Shown here in pieces: positions 17,614 to 27,691 of a DNA stretch of 64,000 nucleotides. The translations under genes were made by a program, and so were the position numbers. This stretch comes from Paenibacillus azoreducens. Its GTDB lineage: Bacteria > Bacillota > Bacilli > Paenibacillales > Paenibacillaceae. Each line of letters opens with the position of its first letter. Position 1 is the stretch's first letter. The notes beneath the pieces are model-generated. The model saw nothing but the letters and a program-made list of their open reading frames with translations, had not been told where the DNA came from and made no database searches. The DNA lies in the NCBI RefSeq assembly GCF_021654775.1, contig NZ_AP025343.1, positions 1,951,501 through 2,015,500 on the forward strand, read 5' to 3'.

Positions 17614-18585
17614 GTGCATGTTGAATACACAAGTTTATCATTCGGTTTTGAATTAGAATTCACAGGGATAAAACGTTCAGTGGCAGCTCATGTTGTTGCG
17701 GACTTCTTCGACACAGGCAGACCAACACAAATTGGTGGATGGGGTCATGATACTTATGAAATAAAGGATCGATCCGGACGGATATGGAGAGTCGTTAAGG
17801 ACGCATCAGTTCAAGCGGTTCGACAAGAGAACTCCGAAATAGTAATCGTATCGGATGATTATCAGTGTGAACTTGTATCCCCTGTTTTGGGGTATTCTGA
17901 TATTCCTTTATTACAGAGATTAATTCGTGAATTGAAGGAAAGCGGCGCATTAGTAAACAAGAGTTGCGGATTACATGTACATGTAGGAGCTGAGAGATTC
18001 TCTCCAAATAACTTGAGAACTCTTTGTAATATTATCTACGCAAAACAATCTTTGCTGACCAAGGCATTGGATTGCAGACAGGATCGGCGCAGATACTGCT
18101 TGGATCTTTCAGATGAGTTTATAAAGAAGCTGAATAAAAAGAAGCCGAAGACGATGGGGGAGTTTGCAGAAGTTTGGTATCACGGATTCAATGCTTTACC
18201 CTTCCGTCGAAACGATCGATATAACGACTCCAGGTACCGGATACTGAATTTGCACCAGTTATTAAGCGGCAGATTAAAGACAGTAGAGTTCCGTTTATTC
18301 AATGGAACTTTGCATGCCGGCAAAGTGAAAGCAAGTATCCAGTTGAGTTTGCTCATCGCGGCTCAAGCCCTTAACCAAAAGAAAGCAACCAGTCGGGTAA
18401 CAGTGCCTGACAACGGGAATGAGAAGTATTCATTTCGTGTATGGCTTCTCAGACTTGGTGGTATTGGTGATGAGTTCAAAACCATGCGTCATCACCTACT
18501 TAAGTACCTTGAAGGTAATTCTGCATGGAGGGAGCCGCCAACGAATGATGACGCTCGGGGCTTGTCAGATGTCGAAGCGCAGTAA
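17614..18585 (+). CDS. Amidoligase family enzyme (Amidoligase_2)
   Basis: GGAGG lies 8 bases before GTG 17614. The 323-residue protein opens with FGFELEFTG, the acidic metal/ATP-binding strand of the glutamine-synthetase-like amidoligases, and carries CGLHVHVGA near residue 118, the family's His motif. These enzymes are predicted to form amide bonds, joining amino acids or peptides to proteins or small molecules. The next gene encodes a gamma-glutamylcyclotransferase-like protein, a pairing known for this family. The C-terminus (about 269-306) holds a module with FR-x4-LRLG and GNSA that recurs in the gene at 44533. Confidence 0.88.
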   Translation: MHVEYTSLSFGFELEFTGIKRSVAAHVVADFFDTGRPTQIGGWGHDTYEIKDRSGRIWRVVKDASVQAVRQENSEIVIVSDDYQCELVSPVLGYSDIPLLQRLIRELKESGALVNKSCGLHVHVGAERFSPNNLRTLCNIIYAKQSLLTKALDCRQDRRRYCLDLSDEFIKKLNKKKPKTMGEFAEVWYHGFNALPFRRNDRYNDSRYRILNLHQLLSGRLKTVEFRLFNGTLHAGKVKASIQLSLLIAAQALNQKKATSRVTVPDNGNEKYSFRVWLLRLGGIGDEFKTMRHHLLKYLEGNSAWREPPTNDDARGLSDVEAQ

Positions 18586-18695
18586 GCCCCATTCGGGGTA
18601 TTCTTGGGCGATCCTGACCGTTATTGAACACTGTACAACCAATCGTAATCCAAGGTAAACTTACCAACTAACTATTGATATTGGAGGTACCGAGT

Positions 18696-19208
18696 ATGAA
18701 GCCTTATGTAGCTTACGGGAGCAATATGCACATTAAGCAAATGAAGATGCGTTGTCCTGATGCGTATATCATCGGGATTGGGTGTATTGAAGATCATGAG
18801 CTAGTGTTTAAACGCGTAGCCACCATCTCTAAACATATCGGACTATTTGTACCTGTTGTGTTGTGGATGATCTCCGAAAGGGATGAAATCGCTTTAGATC
18901 ATTATGAAGGCGTTTCAGTTGGACTCTACAGAAAAGAGATCATTAAGATAAAGTTAGAATCGATTAGTGTAAAAAATGACGTGTTTAATGAAAGTGATCT
19001 TCCAATTGAACTAGGAGCGATGGTTTATATCATGAATGCCGAATCAAGACCAATATCGGCGCCTACTCGGATATACTATGAGACTATTCTTGAAGGCTAC
19101 CAACAGAACAACATTGATGTTCGCCCCCTTTCTGTTGCAGCTATTAAAAGCGATTATAGGGACACGGATTATTATGAAGGTTATAGAACAGCTAGACGGA
19201 GGAGGTAA
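18696..19208 (+). CDS. Gamma-glutamylcyclotransferase-like (AIG2/GGCT fold) protein
   Basis: GGAGG before ATG 18696 defines a 170-residue protein. The N-terminal VAYGSNM matches the substrate-binding YGSN loop of GGCT-fold enzymes, followed by RCPDA, VPVVLWMI and DHYEGV, whose Glu is at the position of the family's catalytic acid. Such enzymes release 5-oxoproline from gamma-glutamyl amides, or act as gamma-glutamylamine cyclotransferases. Beside an amidoligase, it may remove or trim the gamma-linked product. It is followed 4 bases later by a small gene. Confidence 0.88.
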   Translation: MKPYVAYGSNMHIKQMKMRCPDAYIIGIGCIEDHELVFKRVATISKHIGLFVPVVLWMISERDEIALDHYEGVSVGLYRKEIIKIKLESISVKNDVFNESDLPIELGAMVYIMNAESRPISAPTRIYYETILEGYQQNNIDVRPLSVAAIKSDYRDTDYYEGYRTARRRR

Positions 19209-19212
19209 GTGT

Positions 19213-19485
19213 TTGAGCCTACAAATAGTAATGACTCATGGGGTTCGAGAGATTGGCTGTAGGGATTGGCAACTGGTTATTTCATTAATCATCAAGCACT
19301 TTTATGGCAAAGAAGAGTTTCTGTCTTTTAAGACTGTTGGGAAGAAAACGGTAGTTACGAATGGGAATGACGGTCATTTACTCACTATCGACAACAAGAA
19401 GTTATTTTCAGAAGTAGTTTGGGCAGTATACGGCGATGAGGGGAAGATGAAGTATTATACATTCATGCTTCCGCATGAGTATTAA
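19213..19485 (+). CDS. Small hypothetical protein of amidoligase operon
   Basis: GGAGGAGG upstream fits a TTG start at 19213, avoiding overlap with the GGCT-like gene; 90 residues. The sequence alternates strands and short helices, with a single Cys in IGCRDWQ and a YYTFMLPHEY end. No known motif. Position suggests it is the substrate, carrier or accessory of the amidoligase pathway, which is an inference. Confidence 0.65.
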   Translation: MSLQIVMTHGVREIGCRDWQLVISLIIKHFYGKEEFLSFKTVGKKTVVTNGNDGHLLTIDNKKLFSEVVWAVYGDEGKMKYYTFMLPHEY

Positions 19486-19666
19486 TCACGTAAGTAGCGA
19501 GAGTTTGAAAATTGTAGGATCGATGTGACTTATATACAACAGACTATTATTCTGGTTCTTTATATAATTAAGATGATGCCTTCTAAATGGAATGGAGTGG
19601 GAATAAGGGACAGATACACTGTTCCTTCTTTTAAAGTTTAACGAATCCTGTAGATCGGAGGTCAAT

Positions 19667-21013
19667 ATGAAAACGAAAAAGTTAACAGCAGTAATACTTG
19701 CATTCTCAATTATTTTAGGGGGTCAAGGAGCACTCGCGGCGCAGTCTGAAAAACCAGTTCAAATTGCTTCTGCGGACTTCGATTATTCCAAGGAAGCAAA
19801 GGAAGCTTTGGACTATATCAACAAAATTCGTAAAGATGCAGGACTCAGTGAAGTAAAGTTGAACCCGTACCTAACCAAAGCATCTGAAAACCATGTGAAT
19901 TACCTCACTTCCAACAATACAACTGGGCATGATCAGGTAGAGGGTAAGAAGGGTTATACTGGTAAGGAGCCAAAGGATCGCGTATTGGTAGTAGGCGGGG
20001 ACACAAAGTTGGCACAGGGGTTGTCTGAGGTGATCTCGTATAGTGGCACCACAACAAAGGCTTCGATTGATACTTTGATTGGTTCCGCTTACCACAGAGC
20101 TCCTTTCTTGAGTCCTTACACATCAGAAATCGGGGTTGGGTATGTGGGCAGTAAGTTTGTTATGGTTGCGAAGTCTAGCGGGTCGGATACAACTGCTGTA
20201 TCTATGTACCCGTATAACGGACAAAAAGATGTACCGACCACATTTGTAGGTGCAGGTGAAAACCCTAACCCACTCAGTAAATTTGGTATCGAAAGATCGG
20301 GTTACGTCATCTCCTTTTATCCGCCACATGTACTAGACACTAAGACTATTGATGCAACTATTAAAGACGGTAAGGGTAACAATGTTCCCTTCTTCTCCGA
20401 GTGGTATTCGGGGTACTGGTTCTTCTATACTAAGCAACCGTTAAAAAATGGGGAAACCTACACAGTGTCTGTGAATTATAAACCTCTCTACGAGGAAGAG
20501 TACGAGGGCAAAACGCTCAACAAAACTTGGTCTTTCACAACTGCAACAAGTGGCTCGACTGGTGGCTCTAACGGCGGTGTAACCACCCCTCCAACTGGAG
20601 GCGGAGATGTTAACCCTCCACCGAGCGGTTCAACTTCTGCAATCACGGGTAACTTTAACAAGGACAATGTCGGTGTAACAATTAATGGCGATTTGGTAAG
20701 TTTGAATCCTCCTGCGAAGATCGTCAACGGAAGCACCTTCATCCCACTTCGTGGAGTTTTCAAGAAGCTCAACTCAGAAGTAAAGTGGAATAATGACAAG
20801 CAAGAAGTAACTATTGTTCGAGAAAGTATTACAGTTAAGCTGACAATTGGCAGTAAGACTGCGTATGTCAATGGCAAGGCGATTACACTTTCGACAGCAC
20901 CGTTTATCAATAACTCATCAACCTATGTACCTTTAAGATTTGCTAGTGAAGCCATTGGTGCAGATGTAAAATGGGATCAATCAAATTATATTGCCATCAT
21001 TAAATCTGAATAA
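19667..21013 (+). CDS. Secreted CAP-domain protein with stalk domain
   Basis: A signal peptide (KKLTAVILAFSIILGGQGALA) is followed by a CAP/SCP domain at about residues 35-170 (with YINKIRKDAGL, NHVNYL and a YHRAPFL segment), a beta-sandwich region to about 295, a Gly/Thr/Pro-rich linker, and a C-terminal copper-amine-oxidase N-terminal-like domain (about 330-448, with FIPLRGVF and YVPLRFASEAIGADVKW). The last domain is hugely expanded in Paenibacillus, supporting the host assignment. It is probably a cell-wall-associated protein. GGAGGT precedes the ATG. Confidence 0.9.
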   Translation: MKTKKLTAVILAFSIILGGQGALAAQSEKPVQIASADFDYSKEAKEALDYINKIRKDAGLSEVKLNPYLTKASENHVNYLTSNNTTGHDQVEGKKGYTGKEPKDRVLVVGGDTKLAQGLSEVISYSGTTTKASIDTLIGSAYHRAPFLSPYTSEIGVGYVGSKFVMVAKSSGSDTTAVSMYPYNGQKDVPTTFVGAGENPNPLSKFGIERSGYVISFYPPHVLDTKTIDATIKDGKGNNVPFFSEWYSGYWFFYTKQPLKNGETYTVSVNYKPLYEEEYEGKTLNKTWSFTTATSGSTGGSNGGVTTPPTGGGDVNPPPSGSTSAITGNFNKDNVGVTINGDLVSLNPPAKIVNGSTFIPLRGVFKKLNSEVKWNNDKQEVTIVRESITVKLTIGSKTAYVNGKAITLSTAPFINNSSTYVPLRFASEAIGADVKWDQSNYIAIIKSE

Positions 21014-21027
21014 TTACTGATATTGGG

Positions 21028-21105
21028 GTCAGATGCATCAAGCATCTGGCTCTTTTCTTATTGTGAGCAGTGTTTCCCTATGCTAGGGGACACTGCATTT
21101 TTTTT
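21028..21105 (+). terminator. Double terminator
   Basis: A first hairpin (GTCAGATGC/GCATCTGGC, 21028-21050, then TCTTTTCTT) is followed by a second (GCAGTGT...ACACTGC, 21067-21096, then eight T residues). Confidence 0.85.
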
Positions 21106-21257
21106 ATGCCGATTGAAGCCACGGATAATTAAGGGGAATTAGTTGCTAGAAAAATTTCAAAATGTTGTAGAGTTTGATTGATTTTCAGGATAGTCATCAT
21201 GAGCAAATTTATAAGACCAAGAGAAAAAGAACAAGTAGAAGTAAGGAGATGAAGGAT

Positions 21258-24200
21258 GTGGCAAACAGTAAACAGGAAAGAAAAAGGTTCATCTCAGTTC
21301 TCTTGGTGATCGCTCTGCTTATTGGGCTATTCCCAATGAGCGCTCTTGCTGACGATCCACCAAGCGACACCGACTACGGAAATGAAGTGAGCGTAACGGA
21401 TGCTGTTTACGGCGAAACCAGTGTAACGAATGCAGTATGCGCTTCCGACCCGAGTCATTTCATTTACGAGTTAAATCCGGAATGGATGAATGAACCTTAT
21501 GCCTATATCCGAGAGTATATCGGACCAGGCGGAGATGTGGTCATCCCCGAGACAATCGAAGGGCGACCCGTTTCAAGGATTTTTGGAGCAGCATTTCTGG
21601 GTAATCAAAGTATTACGAGCGTAGTTATACCTGAAAGTGTTGAGCGAGTCGAGGTTAACGCGTTTGCGTACAGCTATGGAATTAAAAGTATTGTATTTAA
21701 AAATCCTGATACGATAATTGGTGACAAGAATGGTTTGTCTGATTGGGACATTGTGATCCCATACCAAGCTACAATTATCGGTCATAACAATTCGACAGCA
21801 GAAAGCTTTGCTCGTAAACGAAACATCAATTTTTTGAGCATTGATGAGCCTTGGACTACTGAAATAGACTATGGATCACAAGATGCAATGTCTCGTTTCC
21901 ATCGAGGTGAAGATGTTGTCGTGAGCGAACTGTTCCAAAGTAGTGAGTTGGCCAATTATTTCGCACATTGGATGGGCGAGCCTTGGGGACTATGGACAAC
22001 ACCAGTCTGGAACGGGACGATTAACGATACGCTCAATAAGCGTGACGTTGAGATGCGGATGCAAAGGTTCTATCAAAACAAAGGACACTTCTCATTCGGC
22101 TCCGATGATTTCAAGGGAATCACAAGCTTAGAGGGTCTGCAGCTATTCAAAGACAGTATCCTTAGCGACCCTAAGTTCTCGTACAATGCAGTATTTCAGT
22201 TTAGCGGCAATCAGCTTCGTGAAGTGAATGCCCTGAGCTTCCTGAACGGGGTAAATTATCTTGATCTGAGTAATAATCAGTTGGAGAACATTGACGGGCT
22301 AAGTGGTCTTGAAAGGTTAAGTCACTTGGATGTGTCCAATAACAATTTAACCAATCTTGATGGCTTGAGTAATTTGAGAAGGTTGATCGAGCCGCAGACA
22401 GCGGCGACAACGACCAGTGTTCTTGATTTCAGTCATAACCGGCTCTCCAACATCGAGGGGCTAAACAATGTAAGCATGCTTGATACACTAAATGCAAATA
22501 AGGTTGATTTCAGTTACAATTTCTTAACCAATAGTAACATTCCCACTTTATCGAAGCTGTTCAAACTTTTCGACCAAGTAGCAAAACCTCAGTTGCTGTT
22601 CGACTACAATTATATTTTTATTGACGACCAGGCAGCAGGTAAACAGTTCTACAACGATTGGTTAGAAATATCCGGTCTATCGAGGGGCGACAACCGAGCC
22701 AATACTCCGCAATACAATTATCGATTCGTTAAAGGTGCTGACACGTTAAGAGTCGAGCATCGTGTCAAAGGAACAGATGAATTGCTATCTTTTGAGGAAT
22801 ATTCGACAGCGGACAAGTCTTTGGACTTGAACGCTTCCATTACGTACAATGCCAAGAATTTTGAAGGTTATTCCCTCATTGGTGATTCAGGTAAGTATGT
22901 TTTAAACAAAGATCATATTTTCACTTCCAAAATCGGCACAGAGCGTCACTTAGTTAATTCAAGAAATGGGTTATCGATCTCCAATGTAGGACTGCCAGAT
23001 AATATGACTAGTTCAATTACGGATGAAGGGATATTGACCACTACCGATACAGCGGGCGAATACAACATTGTTGGTAAAGGAACTACAGAGGTTAATATTC
23101 ATAGCGAAGGGGTATCTCATGGCATTTATCCGCTCACTTTCGACACCTTTGGAAGCAAGGACAATGTCATCGTTTTCTATTACCAATCTTCTGCTTCATT
23201 AGCGAAGCATAAGTTAACAGTCGGTATGGAAGGGCAAGGTACAACCTTTCCTGCAACTGGCACTTACGAATACGATGACGGAGAATGGGTTTCCATCTCT
23301 GCTCGGAATACAGTACCAGGATATGAACTTGAAAAATGGGTGATTGATGGCGAGGATTACTTCGATGCCTTTGGTTATGGGGTAAGCTTGAAAATGGACA
23401 GCGACAAAACAGCAATAGCTCACTTCAAGCAAAACCAACCACAGCCTACACGGTATACGCTAACGGTTAATCAAGTTGGAATGGGAACAGTTACTCCGTT
23501 CGCAGCTGGCAGTGTTACGAATTTTCCCGAGTTTGAATCGGTCAGCCTGATGGCTAATCCCTCGCCTGGATATAAGTTCGAGAAATGGGTCGTGAATGGG
23601 CTAGAGTCAGACGATCAGGGTATTACCATGTATATGGATCGCAATGTTGTCGCGATAGCGCACTTCATCCCCATTGCATCACCACCAAAGGAATACAAAC
23701 TGATCGTTGAAGTCGTAGGTGAAGGTACAGTCAATGTTGTAAATGAAGATACAAAAGATGTGTTCCAAGATGTCCGAGGCGCAGTAGGACAGTTTAAGGA
23801 AGGAACTGAAATATCCGTATCAATGAATCCTGTTAAGGGGCATAAATTCACTAAATGGATGGTGGATGGACAGGAAATTGTTAAAGAGTCGCTCTCGTTT
23901 AAGATGGATGAGGACAAGATCGTCCAAGCCTATTTCGAGCCAGTCGTTCCATCACCAGAACCGAAAGGTAGTATAACGGTTGAATTTGTTGATTGGGAAA
24001 CGAACAGTAAGCTCAAAGAAGATGTAATTCTGTCGGATTTGCCGTTAGGTGATCATTCATATAGAGCTGATGCGTTTATCGGGGTATATAAGCTAATTGG
24101 AGATTCAGTCAGAAATGTTGTGCTAACAGCAGCCGAGCCATTCGGAAAGATGATCTTTCTTTATAAGAAGGAAGATGTCATCCCGACACCTGAACCAGAG

Positions 24201-25511
24201 CCGAAGCCAAATCCCGAGCCGACACCTAGCCCTGATCCAGAACCAAAACCAACGCCAGAACCGAAACCCGAACCGAAACCTGAGCCAACACCAGAGCCGA
24301 AGCCTGAACCAGAGCCGAAGCCAAATCCCGAGCCGACACCTAGCCCTGATCCAGAACCAAAACCAACGCCAAAACCAACGCCAGAACCGAAACCCGAACC
24401 GAAACCTGAGCCAACACCAGAGCCGAAGCCTGAACCAACGCCAAAGCCGACACCAGAGCTTAAGCCAGAGCCGAAACCTGAACCGACACCCAAGACGGAA
24501 TTGCCAACGGTAGATCCACAACCGGAGCCTGAAACAAAATCGAATGATAAGGAGCGGGGGCTTGAACCAGAGAGAGGGGCAAGCCAAGTAACAAATGTGC
24601 CGGCTCCAGCAGTTGAGAAAGAAATGGATACTTTGCTCGTTGAAGCTGTAGATCATGAGAACGAAGAGCTTCTCCAAACTGAGGAAATCGATACCTTGCA
24701 CTTAGGTTTGAATGAGGTCAAAGCCCCCATTATCGCTGGCTACTCTTTGATCGGATCGGATAAGCAAACGGTATTTATCAGCGAGAATGGTGAATCTTTA
24801 ACAGTTACCTTCAGGTATCTGAAAGAAGCTGAGCCGAACGAACTGTTTGGTGTTGTATACGGGGTTGTGAAGGACGCGAACGGTAATCCTATGCAGGGAG
24901 TAAAAGTCGAACTTCATTCCGATCCACGAATTACTTTTACCAACGAGAACGGCGAGTACCGCTTTGAGAATGTCGAGCTTGGGAAGCATACGGTTATATT
25001 GAAAAATCCATTTACCGACAAAGAAATTTCTCGGATCAACGTTGTTGCGTACAAGGACTACAGAGACTCAGATTCGACTACGGTTGAATCGGTGCAAGTA
25101 GCAGAAGAAGTAAAACGGTCAATCGAATTAAATGAATCAATGAGTACTCAACGGGTTGACTTCGTTATTGAAGCCATTGAACAACCAGAACCGGTATCGC
25201 CTGACAAAAAGTTCCCTATCATTCCGATAGTGGCGACTCCCCCGCTAATCATTATTCTTCTGGCGTACTCCAGAAGAAGGAATGTAGGTATTTACAACGG
25301 AGCTAATCTGCTGATCAAAAAGATTAGGGTGAAGGCGAAGCCTGAAACTGTCATTGATCTTACTGGTTATGCTGCAAGTGCATTCAAAGTGGTTTTCCGA
25401 AAGCCAAATAGTTTCAGGAATATTGATTTGTACATTAAATATGGCGACACCATTACGCAAGTCGAGTTGGCAGACGATCTAAACTTCATCGTGTTTTCTC
25501 CAGAGAATTAA
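21258..25511 (+). CDS. Large LRR/InlB-repeat surface adhesin
   Basis: AAGGAG at 21243-21248 suits GTG 21258 (1417 residues). After a signal peptide ([19 protein letters not shown]) come BspA-like LRRs (about 60-185), internalin-like LRRs (about 310-420, with [11 protein letters not shown]), three divergent InlB B-repeats (about 647-895, each ending AHF or AYF), a MucBP-like strand domain, a Pro-Glu-Pro repeat (about 975-1088), a second MucBP-like domain and a carboxypeptidase-regulatory-like Ig domain (about 1195-1265). A single membrane helix near 1325 and a cytoplasmic tail of about 75 residues replace the LPXTG signal. Likely a cell-surface adhesin. Confidence 0.88.
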   Translation: MANSKQERKRFISVLLVIALLIGLFPMSALADDPPSDTDYGNEVSVTDAVYGETSVTNAVCASDPSHFIYELNPEWMNEPYAYIREYIGPGGDVVIPETIEGRPVSRIFGAAFLGNQSITSVVIPESVERVEVNAFAYSYGIKSIVFKNPDTIIGDKNGLSDWDIVIPYQATIIGHNNSTAESFARKRNINFLSIDEPWTTEIDYGSQDAMSRFHRGEDVVVSELFQSSELANYFAHWMGEPWGLWTTPVWNGTINDTLNKRDVEMRMQRFYQNKGHFSFGSDDFKGITSLEGLQLFKDSILSDPKFSYNAVFQFSGNQLREVNALSFLNGVNYLDLSNNQLENIDGLSGLERLSHLDVSNNNLTNLDGLSNLRRLIEPQTAATTTSVLDFSHNRLSNIEGLNNVSMLDTLNANKVDFSYNFLTNSNIPTLSKLFKLFDQVAKPQLLFDYNYIFIDDQAAGKQFYNDWLEISGLSRGDNRANTPQYNYRFVKGADTLRVEHRVKGTDELLSFEEYSTADKSLDLNASITYNAKNFEGYSLIGDSGKYVLNKDHIFTSKIGTERHLVNSRNGLSISNVGLPDNMTSSITDEGILTTTDTAGEYNIVGKGTTEVNIHSEGVSHGIYPLTFDTFGSKDNVIVFYYQSSASLAKHKLTVGMEGQGTTFPATGTYEYDDGEWVSISARNTVPGYELEKWVIDGEDYFDAFGYGVSLKMDSDKTAIAHFKQNQPQPTRYTLTVNQVGMGTVTPFAAGSVTNFPEFESVSLMANPSPGYKFEKWVVNGLESDDQGITMYMDRNVVAIAHFIPIASPPKEYKLIVEVVGEGTVNVVNEDTKDVFQDVRGAVGQFKEGTEISVSMNPVKGHKFTKWMVDGQEIVKESLSFKMDEDKIVQAYFEPVVPSPEPKGSITVEFVDWETNSKLKEDVILSDLPLGDHSYRADAFIGVYKLIGDSVRNVVLTAAEPFGKMIFLYKKEDVIPTPEPEPKPNPEPTPSPDPEPKPTPEPKPEPKPEPTPEPKPEPEPKPNPEPTPSPDPEPKPTPKPTPEPKPEPKPEPTPEPKPEPTPKPTPELKPEPKPEPTPKTELPTVDPQPEPETKSNDKERGLEPERGASQVTNVPAPAVEKEMDTLLVEAVDHENEELLQTEEIDTLHLGLNEVKAPIIAGYSLIGSDKQTVFISENGESLTVTFRYLKEAEPNELFGVVYGVVKDANGNPMQGVKVELHSDPRITFTNENGEYRFENVELGKHTVILKNPFTDKEISRINVVAYKDYRDSDSTTVESVQVAEEVKRSIELNESMSTQRVDFVIEAIEQPEPVSPDKKFPIIPIVATPPLIIILLAYSRRRNVGIYNGANLLIKKIRVKAKPETVIDLTGYAASAFKVVFRKPNSFRNIDLYIKYGDTITQVELADDLNFIVFSPEN
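24191..24430 (+). repeat. Tandem duplication in Pro-Glu-Pro coding region
   Basis: The 114 bases from 24191 are repeated from 24305 almost exactly; the second copy has 12 extra bases (AAAACCAACGCC) near 24369. The unit encodes P-x-P repeats and keeps the frame, so copy number can change protein length without breaking it. Confidence 0.8.
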
Positions 25512-25525
25512 ATACAACAATACAG

Positions 25526-25556
25526 AAACACCTCGCGCTAAACGAGGTGTTTTCTT
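25526..25556 (+). terminator. Rho-independent terminator
   Basis: AAACACCTCG and CGAGGTGTTT form a 10-bp stem followed by TCTTC. Confidence 0.85.
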
Positions 25557-25786
25557 CTGTTCAGGGGTATAGACCCCGCCGCGCGAAGGTTTTCGAGAAT
25601 TTTTGAGTTAATATCGTCTGACCGATGTTCTTGTGTTCTTGAAATACAAAGCATCGATAATTAGCCGATGAAACTAGTTGGTATTTTATATAGGCAACAG
25701 TTTTTCAATACGTTCTTGACCTCTAACGATTTCATGAGTTGATGTGAGAAAAATCTTATTAACAACAAGAGGAAAGGGTGATGATA

Positions 25787-26701
25787 ATGACAGCTACACT
25801 GAATGAAGCAAGCACCTTAACCAAGACAAAGGACGAAACGCATACTCCACAATCCGATACAATTGACGACCTGCACTTCTCGTTCTTCTCCACTGACGAA
25901 AGCGAGATCAATGCTGGCATCGGGATGGGCATCGATCCGAGTCACAATTTTGACCGGGAGAAGAGTGACACTGAACCATTTGACGACCATGCCGAATTAG
26001 TCGTTCAAGTAGCCGAAGTCGATGATGCTGTACCGACATTAGAAAGCGATACTCCCGAACATCAAACCGATGAACCTGACACTCCCGCGGCAGAGCCGGA
26101 GAGAGAACGCTCATCTGGACTAATTATTCATTCTGACGAGTCAATAGAAACTGAATCCAGTCCGCCTGAACCTGATAATATTTTCGAGAAGAGCACCAAG
26201 CTTTTCGCTGAAGCACGAAGAGCTATGGATACTATAAAAATTGATCCAGCAGTACTTGAACCCAAATCTATTACTCCAGCACAAGACTCGCTCTATATCG
26301 AAGCCGATGTAGATACGATAATGTTTCCTAATGAACAGTTTGAAAATGACTATCAAGCTAAAAGTATTCCTGCCATAGAGAAAATTGTTGAAGTTCAGAG
26401 ACCTATCGATGCAAACAAGAAAACAGCGACTCATACTCAAGGCACTAAACCAGTAAACCGTTTATATCGGTTTTTGCATAATGGGGTCAGGGAGATAATC
26501 AGTAAGATCGTTACAGCGATAAAGATTATTTTGATTAGTATCGTACTTATCTCAATAGTATCAGTTTTTTATGTACATTATGTTGATCCAAGTGTACCAG
26601 TAACCGAGATTCCAATGCAGTCTTACACGACAGTCAAAGAGTTGATAATCGCTATATACAAAGACATCTTGGAGTTTGTCAGGGAAGTAGCAAACAAGTA
26701 A
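25787..26701 (+). CDS. Acidic tail-anchored protein
   Basis: GAGGAAAGGG precedes two ATG codons; 25787 has the better spacing (304 residues). The first 220 residues are strongly acidic, Glu/Asp/Pro/Thr-rich and probably disordered, followed by a basic patch and one membrane helix near residue 245-265 (IKIILISIVLISIVSVFYV) and a short outer tail. No signal peptide. It lies after the adhesin but behind a terminator, so it has its own promoter. Function unknown. Confidence 0.72.
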   Translation: MTATLNEASTLTKTKDETHTPQSDTIDDLHFSFFSTDESEINAGIGMGIDPSHNFDREKSDTEPFDDHAELVVQVAEVDDAVPTLESDTPEHQTDEPDTPAAEPERERSSGLIIHSDESIETESSPPEPDNIFEKSTKLFAEARRAMDTIKIDPAVLEPKSITPAQDSLYIEADVDTIMFPNEQFENDYQAKSIPAIEKIVEVQRPIDANKKTATHTQGTKPVNRLYRFLHNGVREIISKIVTAIKIILISIVLISIVSVFYVHYVDPSVPVTEIPMQSYTTVKELIIAIYKDILEFVREVANK

Positions 26702-26732
26702 ATCATAGCTTCAAATATATTCATTCAAGCCC

Positions 26733-26746
26733 CCATCCCTCCAACC
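26733..26746 (+). repeat. C-rich 14-mer repeat, copy 3
   Basis: CCATCCCTCCAACC again, 32 bases after a stop codon. The 308-base gap 26702-27009 otherwise holds the repeat block at 26805-26890. Confidence 0.6.
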
Positions 26747-26804
26747 CAAGCTCAAGATTTGGATCGGGTATCAGGGGCGTTTCTTTTACATTCTGCTGAC
26801 TTGA

Positions 26805-26890
26805 TTTATAAAAGATGCGAGTAAGTTATACATACCGAACACAAATTTATAAAATCATGAAGGTCACTTTATAAAAACTAAGCTGAAAGT
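26805..26890 (+). repeat. Second block of iteron-like elements
   Basis: TTTATAAAA occurs at 26805, 26846 and 26868; the box at 26846 is preceded by CGAACACAAA exactly as in the array at 6560-6760. The 41 bp and 22 bp steps match the two spacings of that array. Confidence 0.6.
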
Positions 26891-27009
26891 CACTCATCCC
26901 TTCCTTCTTATGTAGAATCCAGTCGAATTAAAGAAGGGGTTCGAACGGGAAGTGGAGAATATTTACTTTTATAGGATCAACGAAAAGCAATTCAGAAAAG
27001 AGTGATTAA

Positions 27010-27633
27010 ATGACGAAGAAAAATGACCCGCTTGATGAAAAGAGCTCAAAGCAGCTTGCCGATATACTTAAGGATTTGTTTGGAGACAGCGATCCGTTCC
27101 CTGTGTTGAAAAGGGAATACAAACCGCTCCCTTTAAAGAAAAAGGGCGATATTGAGTATGAAGTCAGGTGGCACACGACTGATTTAGAAAAGGATGGACA
27201 TAAGGTCATCCATGTAGCCCAGAACCGATTCGGGGAAAGTGTCATGATTTACCGCTTAATGTATGGTGACGGGATGGATGATGTAAACATTCATCTTAGG
27301 GTGAAGGTCATTTCCAAAGATGGGGTAAAAGCTCCAGATTCGAACGTCCACGTACATGTTGAGAACAAACATATGGATATCGCGGATATAAAGATTGAAG
27401 GAGAACGGGTTAACAGAGGTTACGGCTCGATCATGATGGAAGGGCTAATGAAGATTGTCCATGAAATGCAAATCAAAGTTATTACAGGATGGATTTCCTC
27501 TGTTGATTGGGATCACATCGACAGGTCGGAACATTTCTACAGAAAACACGGTTTCGACTGCCAACTCGATCATGAGAATAAGCGAGGTACCATTGTTTGG
27601 GTTAACCGAGAACTCGGATCTACTCAAGATTAA
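27010..27633 (+). CDS. GNAT-fold acetyltransferase-like protein
   Basis: In this 207-residue protein, residues 135-150 (VNRGYGSIMMEGLM) match the R/Q-x-x-G-x-G/A acetyl-CoA loop and following helix of GNAT enzymes, and the end (HFYRKHGFDC) matches the motif B tyrosine/phenylalanine region. The first 70 residues are a charged extension. Such enzymes acetylate amines on proteins or small molecules; the substrate is unknown. The gene stands alone upstream of a membrane protein gene. Confidence 0.78.
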   Translation: MTKKNDPLDEKSSKQLADILKDLFGDSDPFPVLKREYKPLPLKKKGDIEYEVRWHTTDLEKDGHKVIHVAQNRFGESVMIYRLMYGDGMDDVNIHLRVKVISKDGVKAPDSNVHVHVENKHMDIADIKIEGERVNRGYGSIMMEGLMKIVHEMQIKVITGWISSVDWDHIDRSEHFYRKHGFDCQLDHENKRGTIVWVNRELGSTQD

Positions 27634-27691
27634 CAATAGTGATTTATCCACGTTCTACGAAAAAGGGAGTTGAGAAGATCTGACTGTTATA

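Noticed and set aside
24161..24493. Minus-strand frame encoding a Gly-Ser-Phe-rich repeat protein
   Set aside because: It is the mirror of the Pro-Glu-Pro coding repeats of the adhesin; no ribosome site or independent support.
24123..24701. Minus-strand frame of 192 codons rich in Trp, Arg and Phe
   Set aside because: Another shadow of the Pro-Glu-Pro repeat with extreme composition.
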